A stretch of 64,000 nucleotides of DNA from Azadirachta indica (lineage: Eukaryota > Streptophyta > Magnoliopsida > Sapindales > Meliaceae). Made by a program: the position numbers and the translations under genes. The notes beneath the pieces were generated by a model that saw only the letters and a list, made by a program, of their open reading frames with translations, ran no database searches and had not been told where the DNA came from. Shown piece by piece: positions 11,640 through 23,700 of this stretch (positions are counted from its first letter, which is position 1; each line of letters opens with the position of its first letter). Where the stretch lies: NCBI GenBank assembly GCA_022749755.1, contig CM040441.1:16617475-16681474 (forward strand), in the 5' to 3' direction.

Positions 11640-11935
11640 ACATATTTACCTTTGCAGGGGGAGCCATATCATGGCAATCAAAATTGCAAAAATGCATTGC
11701 TTTATCTACAACAAAATCTGAGTATGTTGCTGTTACAGAAGCTAGAAAAGAGATGTTGTGGCTAAAGATATTTTTCCTAGATTTAAGATTGATGCAAGAT
11801 AGGTACGTGGTCTATTGTGATATTCAGAGTGCTGTTGATCTGAGTAAGAACTCTACCTATCACTATCGAACAAAGCATATCGACATCAGATATCATTGGA
11901 TTCGTATAAATGAACAGTACCGTATCTATGAATAG
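11640..11935 (+). pseudogene. Copia RNase H fragment
   Basis: Reads CIALSTTKSEYVAVTEARKE, then VYCDIQSAVDLSKNSTYH, then RTKHIDIRYHWIR. This is the characteristic C-terminal RNase H of copia pol. The ORF closes at 11935 shortly before the LTR-like region. The start is broken by a TAG near 11638. Confidence 0.88.
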
Positions 11936-12013
11936 TGTCATACCGTATGTGAGCACTGAAATACACCGAAAGTGCAGTTACTTCTTTTTAACTTTCTTTA
12001 CTAATGAGATTGG

Positions 12014-12441
12014 TGTTAGGTGGAAAAAATTTAAATTTAGGTAGTGGTTGGTAGATAGAAAAATTTGTTGAGTAAATTGTGAAATATGTGTGGAAAAAAT
12101 GGGAGAAGGAAACCACTATAAATACCTCACTCCTTTTACCATTCTATCCATCCTAAAATCATTCTTTAAAAGTTTTTAAAAAGAGAGGAAAAATTAGTTT
12201 CTTCTTTATGTTGTATTCTTCACTTAAAGTTGTTTCTCCTATTTCGAGAGAGAGTGTAAAATGCTCATATTTAGAGAGTTATTCTTTCCTTATTATTAGA
12301 GAGAAAGAAAGTTGTAATCCCTACTTTAAAATAGTGAAATACTTCTATACTTGCTCGTAATTTTTATCCTAATTTGTTTAGAGGTTTTTCACGTAAAATA
12401 TTTGTATCGATTTATTTTACTGCTTTATTTTATTATAAACA
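12014..12441 (+). repeat. Probable 3' LTR of copia element
   Basis: Begins TGTTAGGTGG. It contains a TATA-like 'ctataaatac' near 12116 and a 'gaggtttttcacgtaaa' phrase typical of copia LTR ends, and could end at 'aaaca' near 12441. The matching 5' LTR is too decayed to confirm the borders. Confidence 0.5.
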
Positions 12442-13171
12442 ATTATATCTCTTACTTATTATTATTATTTTGATGGATGTTTATATCTTTTACATAACGC
12501 TTATTTTTATTATTTTCTCAATTTTATTATAGTTACGTGTTTTACTTTCACCCCTAATTTTCTAACTTACCCTTAACTGTTACATTCGTCTCAGGCTTGC
12601 AAATGCTTTAATCATGACTACTTTTATATCTAGTAATGCAGTCAACGAATCATTTCATTTTTATCATTTTTGAACAGATAGGAGAGCTACCAGGAAACTC
12701 TCTCAAACCGAAACAGCTTATAAAAACGTTGTTCAAGTGGTGAATAAATAGTCCACCCAAAATATCTAAACCACTTTATCTTGGTGGACCATTGAACAGT
12801 TCAAGAAAATTTTCGACCACTTCTTTTCTACCGAAGACAACATTTAAGACTTCGTAGCGTACGATGATTTTCCTCCAAGTTGTGAGCAAATATAACAAAA
12901 ATTGAGTATAAGTTTTCAGGAGTAGATTCGATTAAAATTTTTTATTTTTAATAGATGTTCAATATTATTGATTTTCCCTAGATTTTTAACGTAAATATTA
13001 GTAGATTATATATGTAATATATAATATTAAAAAAAATAAAAGATAAAAAAATTGGGATTTAAGACTATAATTCTTTAGAGATTAATAAAAATATTTATTT
13101 TTCAAATTTAACACTAAAAATTTAGTAATGACATAGAAACATTTAAATAATTTTATTTAATTATTTGTCAT

Positions 13172-14467
13172 TTATTTAAAATAAGCCAGAACAGAAAACA
13201 ATGTTTGCACTAAAGCAAATATTAGCAGAAAAAATGCAGCCAAAAAGGAAATGAATGACCACGGACTGTTAAAATATGTGCCTCTTAAATTCGCCATCCA
13301 TTTGTTCCAACGCCTGCCACAATGCTTATTAACGTCGTTGAATACTTGCGAGTAGTAGCTCTCAGGAGAAATCACCAGAAAGAAACCAATTGTGTTGAAA
13401 ATATTGGCAATCACCTGATCATCCCCTATGAAGTTATTGATAATTCCATGCTGACAAAGCACTTCAACATCTTTTGCAGACGTAATCAGGCATTCCATCA
13501 GATTCATATAATCCGTGACATAGTTTGGATTTTCCTCCTGGGAAGAGAACTGTTCATAGACGATGAGATTTCTCACTAAAGGCTCAGTGTCATCATCAAT
13601 ATTCAATCTTGGAAGTTTCATTATTCCATTTTCGAACTCTATGTCGAACAGGCTTTCTCCCTCAACCTTCATGAATTTGATTCCAGCTTCTTCAAGCTCT
13701 GTGGCACAACGTATGACTTCCCTGTATTTTCTTTCACCTGTCACTTTCCTGCTGTTCCTCGTTGTCCTTGAAGAAGATGGCCGCCAATTATGATGAATAA
13801 ATTCCAACAGATGTGTGATGGGAGATTCAGAGTAATGTGCATAGCCAGCGCCTGGAAGCGCAAGTTCAAAGAATGCATAAATCATCTCATGAAGGTCATC
13901 CGCTTCGTCTGGCATCGCAGTCATGGCGAAGAACTCGCGAAGAACAAAGAAGGGAATTTGATTTTCAATCAACAACAGATCGCGACGCAATTTTTTGATC
14001 ATGCAATGCAGACTGAAAATAGGATCATCATTTTCTCTCAAGTTTGCCATTTTATACTTGCGCAGCAGCTCAGTGATAAAGCAAGCATCAAGCAGCATCA
14101 TTTCCACAAACTGGTCTTGTTCCAGGTTCATAGGTTCTGCATAACATTTCCGAGCTCTTTCTTCTAGTGCTCTCATTTCTGTGACATACCTCGTCACATT
14201 TGTTTCCCCTTTTCTTTTGAGAAGCAATTTCAGATAAAGTGTTTTGTGCTTTTCCATGCCATTTAAGTAATTTTTACCACTATGATAAGGACCAATCGCA
14301 AGTATGTGGGGTTCGTAAGCAGGTGGATACACATTACGCAGGTATTGAGGTACTTTGATAATACTACAATTAGACGATATCGGAGATTGAGCCTGAAGCT
14401 TTTCGCCAATTTGAATGGCTAAATGATCAACGATATCACCAGCCATTGCTGCCAAATAGTCGCACAT
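13172..14467 (-). CDS. DUF247 (UPF0481) membrane protein, intact (locus 2)
   Basis: A single uninterrupted frame of 431 codons, within the usual family length. The ATG at 14467-14465 opens it (MCDYLAAMAGD). The second Met (14446, MAGDIVDHL) aligns with the start of loci 1 and 3 and is an equally good candidate, giving 424 residues. The DUF247 domain covers about residues 36-415: CSIIKVPQYLRNVYPPAYEP, then ILAIGPYHSGK, ALEERARKCYAEP, FVEMMLLDACFITELL, LLLIENQIPFFVLREFF, IRCATELEEAGIKF, NLIVYEQF and NKHCGRRWNKWMANLR. One hydrophobic helix (ISFLAAFFLLIFALVQTLFS) lies near the C-terminus, typical of these probably plasma-membrane proteins. Biochemical function unknown. A conserved upstream exon at 15377 suggests a spliced leader. 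It shares about 95% of residues with locus 3. Confidence 0.93.
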   Translation of the reverse strand: MCDYLAAMAGDIVDHLAIQIGEKLQAQSPISSNCSIIKVPQYLRNVYPPAYEPHILAIGPYHSGKNYLNGMEKHKTLYLKLLLKRKGETNVTRYVTEMRALEERARKCYAEPMNLEQDQFVEMMLLDACFITELLRKYKMANLRENDDPIFSLHCMIKKLRRDLLLIENQIPFFVLREFFAMTAMPDEADDLHEMIYAFFELALPGAGYAHYSESPITHLLEFIHHNWRPSSSRTTRNSRKVTGERKYREVIRCATELEEAGIKFMKVEGESLFDIEFENGIMKLPRLNIDDDTEPLVRNLIVYEQFSSQEENPNYVTDYMNLMECLITSAKDVEVLCQHGIINNFIGDDQVIANIFNTIGFFLVISPESYYSQVFNDVNKHCGRRWNKWMANLRGTYFNSPWSFISFLAAFFLLIFALVQTLFSVLAYFK

Positions 14468-15376
14468 TTATCAACAGCTGTTAGACCTTAACCTAAAAAC
14501 CAATATTATCATCTAAACTCTTAATTGTTGGGGTGAAATTGTTGATGCATATATGTAGCTCAAATAACATACCAATGCACTTTCAAACGATTGATTAAAA
14601 ATGACAATATGATCCAGTACCAGGTCCGGCTGTTCATTAGCCATCAGTTGCTATTCTATTGCTCCCAAGAAGTCATAAATAATTAAGACACTGAGATTGA
14701 TTTTAAATATAAGTCATCGCTGCAAAAAATTCATACAGCACTGAAGCTGATCTAGGTTCCTGAGACTTGTCAGTGTGAAACAAGGTATTAATGATGTGAT
14801 GGCACCACCAAATTAATTAATCAGCTCCTGTACATCTCGACTTGACCTGTAGACTTCTCTGAAAGTCTTTTTGGTCTTTCTAAAGAACTTAATAATGTAT
14901 TAAACTTGAGCTTAATTTTTTTGATGATTTTACACTGAAATAATAGCAGCGATCCTTCTAAAGAAATTAATAATTCTTACACATGCATACCACTCTAAAG
15001 GTTAATACAAACCTATGAGAAGTTTGAGGTTTTATTCAAATGGAACTTCCTCGAACCTATTGTATTTTCTCGATTTAGATTAATATAAACACATGGAATT
15101 AGTTAATTTTTGTCAGCTTCTGGTCCAGATATCAACTCCATTTTATAAGTAGGCACTAGTTAACTCAGTTTAAGGACTTCAAAGATCAAGAGTAGTCTAT
15201 ATATTCACATGTATAGAATGTCGGGGGGTTACCGGAAAATATTTAATTTAGATGTGCAAAACTAGGAAGTTTTTTATTTTTACATTACGTGCTACACAAC
15301 TCCCAGAGAGAATACAAACGGAGTAATTTTACTGAGTCAATGAACTAATAGCACTCACTAAACTCACTAAACTTAC

Positions 15377-15435
15377 TTGTTTGTTTGAAGGCCGACTCTG
15401 CTCAATCACACGATCTATCTTCTCTGCGGCATTTA
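15377..15435 (-). other. Conserved 5' exon end with GTAAGT donor (locus 2)
   Basis: On the minus strand GCCTTCAAACAAACAA is followed at 15376 by GTAAGT. The same segment and donor occur upstream of locus 3 (33299) and at 49342, while the surrounding sequence has drifted more. It has no long ORF, so it is read as the end of a 5' untranslated exon whose intron would run to just before the start codon near 14470. Confidence 0.5.
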
Positions 15436-15589
15436 TTAATTCTTTCCTTCTCTTTTTTTTTATTTTTTATTAAATAAACTCCTAGCAAAAGCTTAGAGCC
15501 ATACTATTAAGGAAAGAGCAATACATCATGTTAAAACATGACTGAAAAAAAAAAAAAAAAAATGCAACAAAAACCAGACACAAAGAGAT

Positions 15590-15790
15590 GGAAAGAAATA
15601 GCGTTTTCCTTCGTTAAATGGAAGGAAAGAATTCCTCCTTTTTTTTTTTTCCCGCTAAAGAGAAGAAAATAATTCCTTCTGTTTTTTCTCTTTGGTTAAA
15701 GAAGCGAAGGAAAGAATTCCTTCTGTTTTTTTTTTTTCTTTCTTTAAACAAGAGAAGGAAAGAATTCCTTCTATTTGACGAAAGAAAGTA
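15590..15790. repeat. Purine/pyrimidine tandem repeat, about 4 units
   Basis: A unit of about 50-60 bp repeats the phrase gaaggaaagaattccttct followed by a T-rich run and 'ttaaagaa'. Each unit carries a near-palindrome around GAATTCC. A similar array sits at the same place in duplicate B (33500-33690). Confidence 0.75.
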
Positions 15791-15839
15791 AGGCCATATG
15801 TGGAAGACATTTCATGATCACTGCCGTTGGGAGACATAA

Positions 15840-18340
15840 TTGGAGCTGCTACGAGCCATAAAATAAATAAAGAAACATCCTTAGTTTTTCACGTTTTAGA
15901 TCTTGTAATTTTCTGATACATCGTGCGTTGAGCAGTTAGAGTAGTAGACTTGGCTTTTTAATATGGGTTCTTACGTAAACTGGTAACATGATTATACCCA
16001 TTAGGTCTCGTTTTGTGAACCACATTGTCATCTCGGTAACCATAATCAGTTAACTAGTACCTACCTAGAGAAATCAACCATGGGTGTCGAGGCTACAAAA
16101 GCTAAGAAAAATAGAACGCGAATCAATACTTGCTACTTAGGATATTTGACAGCTTCTTACTATTATTATTATTATTTCACAAACGTACATGGCTATTTAT
16201 AGCCTTTTTAAACTCCTCAATCCACTGACTTTATTGTCCAGATAGATTTGATTTTATTACAAGTTACAGATTAACTTTTTTAGTAAAGTTTGCATGATAT
16301 TTTTTACTAAGGCTACAACTGTAATTTTATCACCCAGATTTTTACCTCCAGAACCGACCTCTTTGCTCTGTATAGCATTCAAGTACTATTATAAAATATC
16401 TTGTAGCATCAAATGCCTTACCACTGAACTATGGACCCCTTTGGTCTCTCTGGCATTCTAGTACCTTTACAAAAGCTTACAGATATTTCCATAGATACTA
16501 CTAGATTGCTCTATCACTGAGCTATGGACCCTTTTGCTTTTTAGGGCATTCTAGTACTTTAATAAAGTCTTTTACATATTTCTATGGATAATAATGGCTA
16601 TGGAGCCTTTTGCCCTCTATAGCATTTTAGTTCTTTTATAAAGGCTTATATAAATATTTTTATAAAAAATGTTAGAGTTGTTATAACTAATTATGAATAA
16701 AAGAAGAGAAATTTATAATTTTATTGATCTAAATTTTTATTTCCCAAACTTATAATTAGAGAATTTACTCTAATTTATAGAAAAATATTTCTTTAATTAT
16801 TGGTTAAAATTATATTAATATATATAATTTAATATTTATGAATTTTTTTATAAAAATATTTATAATAATATTTAAATATTTATTACAAGTATCTAAATTT
16901 TTATTATAAAAAATTTAGATATTTATGTAATAAATATTTTTAACTTTTTTAAAAATTGTATCATACTATTAGTAAATTTTTAGACCAAAAACTTACAAGC
17001 TCAATTTCTATGTTGAGCCAAATTAAATAAAATTTTTAACAAGTACAACTGCGAACCTCGGAGAGATTTGTATTAAACTTCATGCACAGTTTCATTCATA
17101 CGATTCCTATATAAACTAAGGGCTTGAAAGCCAGCTCGATCTCTCGAACTTATATTTTATTAATCATGCTTTTTTTCCCAAAATTATTGTATGCGAACAG
17201 AACTTTTTGCTTTAATTTCCGCATCCATTTTTTCAGTTCGATCAAAGTTGACTCTTGCAATGACTAAAAATACACTTAATTATATTGTAAACTGCAAAGA
17301 TTAAAAAAAAAAAAAAAAACTCTTTTGATCTTAGAAACGACTAATTTCGTTTTGGTCTTTAATATTTTAGGAAAAATGCATATTGATTGGCATATTTTTA
17401 TATTAGATAAAGTATCCTTAATATTATTAAAAATTATCGCTTCACTCTAAATTATTTCTTTCAATGTCATTTAGATTCTTTTACTAAACTTCTGTCAACA
17501 TTTTATAGTTAGTAGATAGAGTAATTTTCAATTTATCCTAACTAATATTAATTATCTTTAATTCAATGATGAAATTTATAAGAATTATGATCCCACCGTC
17601 ACATGTTAACTTTCATTTTTATCTTTAACAAATAAAAAGATAAAATTATACTTTAATATAAATTTAATTAATAAAAAAATTCTTTATTTTTTCTCTTTCC
17701 CGTATTCCTCTTATGTTTCTTTTTTTTATTTTTCCTTCTTTCATAGTCCTTTCTCTCCTCATTTTTCTTTTTTATCCGATCCAAAAGAGATTGAAAAATT
17801 GCCATGGAATGGAAGGCCACTTAGGAAAATTTTGGTTTTGGTTTTTTTTTTTTTTTTATAGAGATAAGTTTTTTGGTTTTGGAGTTTTTTCTTTTTCTTT
17901 TTTTAATTTTAAGTTTCAATTAATTAATTACATTGCTAAGATTATGAAATTGATTTTTAATTTATAAGATTATAAAATTATTTTTGATTTATAAGATGAT
18001 GAAATTGATTTGATTTGAATAAATTGATTTTACTGCATATTGAGTTCTTTTTTAATGTCTAAATTGGAAGTATCAAATAACTAATTTCAACTTGTTTTAA
18101 TCTCATTGTAATCTCATATGGATCAAGAAAAAAAAAAAAAGAATAGGAAGAGATGAGGAAGAAGAATGTATTATGTAATTCACACATACCTTACCTCCCC
18201 TTTAACCAAAATTCATTTTTTTTTTTGGTTTGGTCAAAGGGCAATGAAGACATAACCACTAGTATACTCAACCCTTTTTTGTCTCACATTTAGCTCTCTC
18301 TCTTTTTCTCTTGCCAAAAATATACACAAAAGAAAACAAT
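15840..18340. other. AT-rich intergenic, no gene; left half of a long-TIR element
   Basis: No coding region recognised. From about 17340 to 18174 the sequence matches the left arm and centre of the element at 35040-36220 in duplicate B, but the right arm is missing here. A purine-rich stretch (18128-18165) marks the break. Confidence 0.55.
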
Positions 18341-18932
18341 TATAATAGTCTGGCCTACTAGAGATATTGTAAATGTTGTCCGCTTTGAGCACACAGTCCA
18401 TCACGGTTTTGTTTTCGAACTTTATAACCTAAAACGCGTCTTGGAGCCTATTAATCTATATATTCATCATCTTTCCCATGCTTTTTCGATGTGGGATTCA
18501 TCTAGAGTGTCAAATATATCCTCCTTGTCGATGTAAGATCAACCTAAGGTGTCACATATACCCCCCCTTAGGGATTAAATGTTTTTTCTTAGGTTGACCC
18601 CACCATCGCTTAGAAGAACACGCGAAGTGGCTCTGATACTAGTTATAATAGCCTAATTCATTAAAAATATTGTTCAATTTAAGCTTACGGTTTTGGTTTT
18701 GGGTTTTACAACCCAAAAAGATTCTACTAAGAATTTGAGACTGTTAACCTATATACCCAACATCTTTCTTGTGTTTTGTCAATGTAAGATTAACTTAGGG
18801 TATAACATATACTCTCCTTACCGATGTGAGATTCACCTAGGGTGTCACATGTACTTTCCCTTAGGAACTCAATGTTCTCGCTAAGGTTTATGCCACCATC
18901 ATTCAAAAGAACATGTGAAGTGGCATATGGCG
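18341..18932. repeat. Dispersed repeat R, two tandem copies
   Basis: Two head-to-tail copies (about 18341-18645 and 18645-18932) of a unit of about 290 bp. Recurrent phrases are 'ctagagatattg', 'cacggttttg', 'acaacccaaaa', 'gatgtgagattcacctag', 'ggtgtcacatat' and, at the end, 'gtggctctgatac'. The same unit is found at 23184-23700 and 25425-25850. The family is noncoding; I cannot assign it to an element class. Confidence 0.75.
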
Positions 18933-18957
18933 ATATTATATCAATTACATCACCACC

Positions 18958-18981
18958 ATATATATATATATATATATATAT
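18958..18981. repeat. (AT)n microsatellite
   Basis: An uninterrupted AT dinucleotide run of about 24 bp. Confidence 0.9.
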
Positions 18982-18989
18982 TCTATGAT

Positions 18990-20193
18990 ATTTATTCTCT
19001 GCTTTAGAAGAATCAAATTCTCCTTATAACCTAGGGTTTTAAAGTAAGTTTGAAAAATTCTACAATATTATATTTAGTATCCTAAAGAAACCTGAAGAGT
19101 CTGAATACAACTTTAATATAATGTGTATCTATCAAATGGAGAATATGTTCAGTGAGAGAAATTACTGTTTTTTATTTTATCTCATTTTCTTGCTTTGGGC
19201 CTAAGCCCATTCTAGAACAAGATAATGGATCCAAAGATGACAAATCGGACCCGTATATGACCCAAATCATGTTGAGATTACAACATGCAGCTCCCTATTT
19301 CTATTTTTTTGTAAGTAGTGACATGAATATTTTATGCATATCAAAAACATCCTTCATCTGATAATCTCTAATGAAATGAGAAAATTATTGTTATGATATT
19401 CAATTTTCTTTTAACTATTACAAAATTATGTAACTCTTTTTCTTACTGCTAACATAGTAGTTAGGTTTTACTTGAAATTTATATAAGGATTATTACTTAT
19501 AAACTATTTAGTTTTGTCTTAATATATGACTATATTTAAAAATTATCTTTTCATTATAATAATTATTAAAACTCATCTTATAGCTATTATTCTGTCAACT
19601 TTGATAAGAGCTTGTAATTGTAGATGGGCATTTTTGTCATACTACTTGTATTCAAATAAAATAATAGGCTTATTAACTATTGTTGTTATGATTTTTCTTA
19701 TATTTTATCGAATTATTATAATTGAATAATTTCTACTTTTTATCGTAAAAAAAAATTTACACACAAATGTAAAAGATTGTGATCATCTGATCTCATGCTT
19801 TGGTAACAAAGTTGTCAACATAAGAAGTCACCGAAGTTATCAGTGGCTTCTCACAAAATTATGTAATTTAAACACTTAATATACTTTAGGTATTTGACCA
19901 GTAATTAAAGACTTATTTTATATAAATAAATATAATGTCTGTATTATAAATAGATATAAATATAAGGACCAAAATGTTATTATCCAAAACAGATTACAAA
20001 TAAGAAAAATGCGTAATTGCTCTCTGTTTCTCTCCAATAGGATCAATTTTTCAGCTCTCTTCTTCAGTTCCTCCAGTGCAGGAGTGACTAAGCAAGAGAC
20101 AAACCCCTCCCTTCTTGTCGGGCCAGAATTCAGAAATCAAAGTGTTTCTTTTTTCTAGGTTTCTCAGAAAATCTAAGCTGAAAAATCAAAAAA
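18990..20193. other. Upstream region and leader of the GGCT gene
   Basis: AT-rich with short meaningless ORFs. The stretch 'tataaatagatataaatata' near 19945 offers TATA-like elements about 240 bp before the start codon. A pyrimidine-rich leader (ctctctgtttctctcc, about 20020) follows. No other gene seen. Confidence 0.35.
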
Positions 20194-22777
20194 ATGGTGA
20201 TGTGGGTGTTTGGTTACGGGTCTCTAATATGGAAAACAGGCTTTAATTTTGATGAACGCGTAGTTGGTTTCATCAAAGGATATCGCCGAGTATTCTACCA
20301 AGGTATATAAATGTTACATCTTTCTGATCATAAAGAAATTAACTTTCCATGAAAATTTCTACGTTTAGTGCTGATTTCTGGGATTTTTGTTACAAATATA
20401 TAGACAGCACTGATCACAGAGGCACACCAGAATATCCTGGAAGAACTGCCACGTTAGAGCCTGCTGAAGGTGAAGTTTGTGTAAGTTTTTGTTCTTTCAT
20501 CAATACTACGAAAACCTACGTTTTTTTTTTTTTTTTTTTGCGGTTCAATTTAGTAGTAATAATTGTCATGCTCATAGTAGATTCTTCAAAGATTTAGGAA
20601 CTTTGATTTGTTTTTAGTCTTTCAGTTTTGTTGCTTGACTATTGGAGTTTACAATCCCATAAATGGGATTTTTTTAAAATCAATAAAAGTAATCCATGAT
20701 TGTATAAAGATTGAGGAAAATGAGGTGTATATAGTTCACTTCTTTTTAATTGATGGTTTGATGTTATGCAATTTGATGGTTCTGACATGTTGATAATGAG
20801 AAAAAGGATGTGATATGCAACGTTGAAGGCTGTTGATTAGCAGATGAATATGAAGTCGTATCAGTAGACCGATATTTAAAGGATTACTCAATTTATGTGT
20901 ATGGTATAATCTGTCCTCTATTTGCTCATAGACTTGTAGAAGTACAAATACCTTTTCTCTTTTGGCATACCTATTTTTTAAGAATCTTGTTACATAGCTT
21001 GTCAATATTGTTTCATGAAGCAAAGTACTTCGTGATCAGCATGATATTATCATATGAGACCAATATTTGAAGAAAATAATTTTTTGTTTTTGCGAGGTGA
21101 TAGTGGGGAGTTGCATACAAAATCTCCAATGAAGAAGACAAAGAAGTTGGATTGACGGTATGGTATATAAGTAAACTTCAAGAATTGCTTTCTTGAATTA
21201 CTGAGACCTCTTTCTCTCAACTTTGCCCATTGAAAAGCCATTACTGCACTCCCAGTGGCTCATTTTGCTGCTCCATATTTCTAACAGATGATTTGTTATT
21301 TAATTTTTCTCTGTGATTGAAAATATTGTGGTCACTGGTTATGTTAGCAGAAAAATGTACAATAATAACTGATTGTCCCAAATCAACTAAAGGTAACCAT
21401 TATTAGTTATTCATCTGATACACATTCAAAGCATAAATGTTGCTTTTTTCGAAGTCCAAATTTGACTAATTTTGCTCATGTACTATTGCTTCGAAATGCA
21501 ACATTCATATTTAGGGTAAAGCTTCTCATTATTTGATAAACATTGAAAGCATACATGTTGCCCTTGAGTACATTATCATGAATATGATGGTGAAATCATC
21601 TTGTTTGAGAGGAACGAAATCATTTTTCAGTTATCGCTTTCATAATTATAAGATTGCATAGCACTTCATCCTCTGTTAATTCTTAACTCAACTTGATACT
21701 TTGCAGCTATCTAATTAAATCGGTCCTTAACTGTATGTTGATACTTGACTGAGAATTTGTAACTGTTTTTCATACAATTAATGTTTCCTCCCTTCTCTTG
21801 TCTTTGGTGTGCAGTACTTAGAAGTTAGAGAGAAACAATATGACCAGAAAGCTTATGTTGATTTCTTCACTGTGAGTTCTAGATGCTAAGGTTGCTATAA
21901 CTTTTAAATGCAAGTATTTTAAGCTTTATCAGTCATGTAATATCTACTGAAATTTGTGTCAGGACTTTACAGCTACAACTCCAGCCATATCTGGGGTAAT
22001 GGTGTAAGTGGAAGTAAACAATTGTACTACTAAATTTATACATGTACATTTACCAAAGTTAACCATATTGCATTTAACTTCATTGTCGTTTAGATACATT
22101 GGCTCCTCTGACAAGAAGCTAAACAAGAACTATTTGGGTCCAGCATCTCTTGAAGATATTGCCAAGTATGTACCTTCTGCCTACTTACTTTAGTTTCACA
22201 TTTCGTTTGAATCTCAGAAAATGGACTTCTTTAGAAATTAGTAACACCTTGCTTTGTTCACATGACCTATGAATTTTGCCACCTAGTAATCAAAACGGTG
22301 AACGTGTTCAATGATTAGATAAAGTTAAACCTTGGTTGTAATACAAATCCAAATAGTAGTGGCCATAAAATCATGATTATTATTCCTCGTCACACATTGA
22401 TTGTACTCTCACCAAATCTGCTGCTGCTTATAGTGCTTAATAACTCACTTTGATTTTGAAGCTCATATATATGATTCCGAACATTTTGCTTTTCATTATT
22501 TCTCAGTTTTTCTTTTATTCTTTTTTGTGATTTGCAGACAAATTGTTTGTGCCGAAGGTCCCTCAGGACCCAACAGAGACTACCTCTTCCAACTTGAAGT
22601 AGCACTTCTGGGACTTGGTAAGGTTTCGTGAATTTATTTATTACCAAATTCCAATTATTTGTATTTCTTTTACTGAAAAACAAATCATTGTTCTTATGCT
22701 CAGGATGCAAAGATAAGCATGTAATAGATCTTGCAAATGAAGTCAGGCGCATTCTGTCAGAAGAGGAGATGAAATGA
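20194..22777 (+). CDS. GGCT2: Gamma-glutamylcyclotransferase, ChaC/GGCT2 type, eight exons
   Basis: Predicted join 20194-20302, 20404-20480, 21104-21157, 21815-21871, 21963-22003, 22094-22165, 22538-22617, 22704-22777. All introns are GT-AG and the total is 564 nt, or 187 residues plus stop. The N-terminus VFGYGSLIW (residues 5-13) is the substrate-binding glycine-rich turn of this fold. [12 protein letters not shown] (40-51) and YLEVREK (81-87) follow; Glu83 aligns with the catalytic Glu reported for plant GGCT2;1. Family role: cytosolic release of 5-oxoproline and Cys-Gly from glutathione, hence glutathione turnover and cysteine/glutamate recycling. The residue pattern best fits the GGCT2;2/2;3 branch. 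No break was found, so it should be functional. It is the only conserved gene on the plus strand here and is unrelated to the flanking DUF247 array. Confidence 0.95.
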
Positions 22778-23183
22778 ATCTATTCAAAAACATTTTTTTT
22801 GTTCACAATCCTATTAATTATTATTGGAGCTTGATTGAAGCAGTTTCTTATTGAGTGAATTTATGATCCACCATCTACAGCATTTGCTTCTGCAATTTCT
22901 TGAGCTTTTTCTATACTCAAAAGCCAAGAAATATTCTCAATTCTGGGTTCTACACTACCACAAGAGGAATTATTGGCTGAAGTACATCATTATTTGTTAC
23001 TAAGGAACTTTCATGAAAATAATGTCAAGGAAGTGCCACTTCTTTTCTCTCATTTTTCAGAATTTGCACCATATAGATCTAGGCAGCGTTTTTTTCTTAA
23101 TGTTAAATATGAATAAAGTTGACGTGTGAATGAATTAGAATATATAAATTTATTATATATAAATTATGGATAAACTTTAATTG
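22778..23183. other. 3' flank of the GGCT gene
   Basis: AT-rich region holding the 3' untranslated region. 'aatgaatcta' and 'gaataaa' (about 23111) could serve as polyadenylation signals. No further gene seen. Confidence 0.4.
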
Positions 23184-23695
23184 TGACAGTCCAGCCTAGT
23201 AGAGATATTGTCTGCTTTGGGTCACAAATTTATTTTATTGTAAAGGTCAGCCCACTAGAGATATTGTATACTTTGGGTATACAGCTTGTCACCGTTTTAT
23301 TTTTGGGCTTTGCAACCCAAAATGGGTTTACTAAAGGTTGGAGCCTATTGACCTATATACCCATCATCTCTCTCGTGCTTTGTCAATGTGAGATTTACCT
23401 TCAATGTTACATATACCCCTTTTAGGGACTCAACATCCTCACTGAGATTTGTCCCATCATCTACACGGATTCGTTTTATCGTAAAAGCCTAACCTATCAA
23501 GGGTTAGAGCCTATTGACCTATATACCCTATATCTCTCCCGTACTTTACCGATGTGAGATTCATTTAGGATGTCATATATACTCTCTTTAGGATTTAAGA
23601 TTCTCGCTGAGATTCTCCCCACTATTGACGCTAAGGTTTGCCGCACTATTACTCAAAAGGATATGTGAAGTGGCTCTGATATTAATTGTAATAGC
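23184..23695. repeat. Dispersed repeat R, two further copies
   Basis: Copies of about 23184-23460 and 23462-23695, with the same phrases as 18341-18932 (for example 'ctagagatattgt', 'acctatatacccatcatctc', 'gtggctctgatat'). The second is interrupted at 23700 by the solo LTR, and the family resumes at 25425. Confidence 0.75.
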
Positions 23696-23700
23696 CCAGC

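Larger units (their letters stand above)
7260..12441 (+). mobile_element. Heavily decayed Ty1/copia LTR retrotransposon
   Basis: Domains occur in the copia order: gag (about 7960-9000), integrase (about 9450-9960), reverse transcriptase (about 10540-11530), RNase H (about 11640-11935), then an LTR-like region. Every domain has several stops and frameshifts. Integrase before RT separates it from the gypsy element upstream. LTR-like sequences (about 7260-7600 and 12014-12441) share only short phrases such as 'ggtttttcacg', so boundaries are approximate and the 5' one is weak. A MITE (8175-8621) is nested in gag. Confidence 0.8.
12676..18174. repeat. Segmental duplicate A (contains DUF247 locus 2)
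   Basis: About 5.5 kb matching 30650-35900 from roughly 0.5 kb downstream of the DUF247 gene to about 3.7 kb upstream. Shared landmarks in the same order are the coding region, the GTAAGT-ending exon, a purine-rich tandem repeat and the left half of a long-TIR element. Beyond about 18174 the two copies diverge abruptly. Confidence 0.85.

Noticed and set aside
13322..14167. Several plus-strand ORFs over the DUF247 genes
   Set aside because: They are antisense shadows of the minus-strand coding sequence and recur only where that sequence is conserved.
15655..15837. 60-codon minus-strand ORF with repeated peptide
   Set aside because: It is the translation of the purine/pyrimidine tandem repeat and is not kept in duplicate B.
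23183..23425. 80-codon plus-strand ORF
   Set aside because: It lies wholly in dispersed repeat R, whose other copies do not keep the frame.
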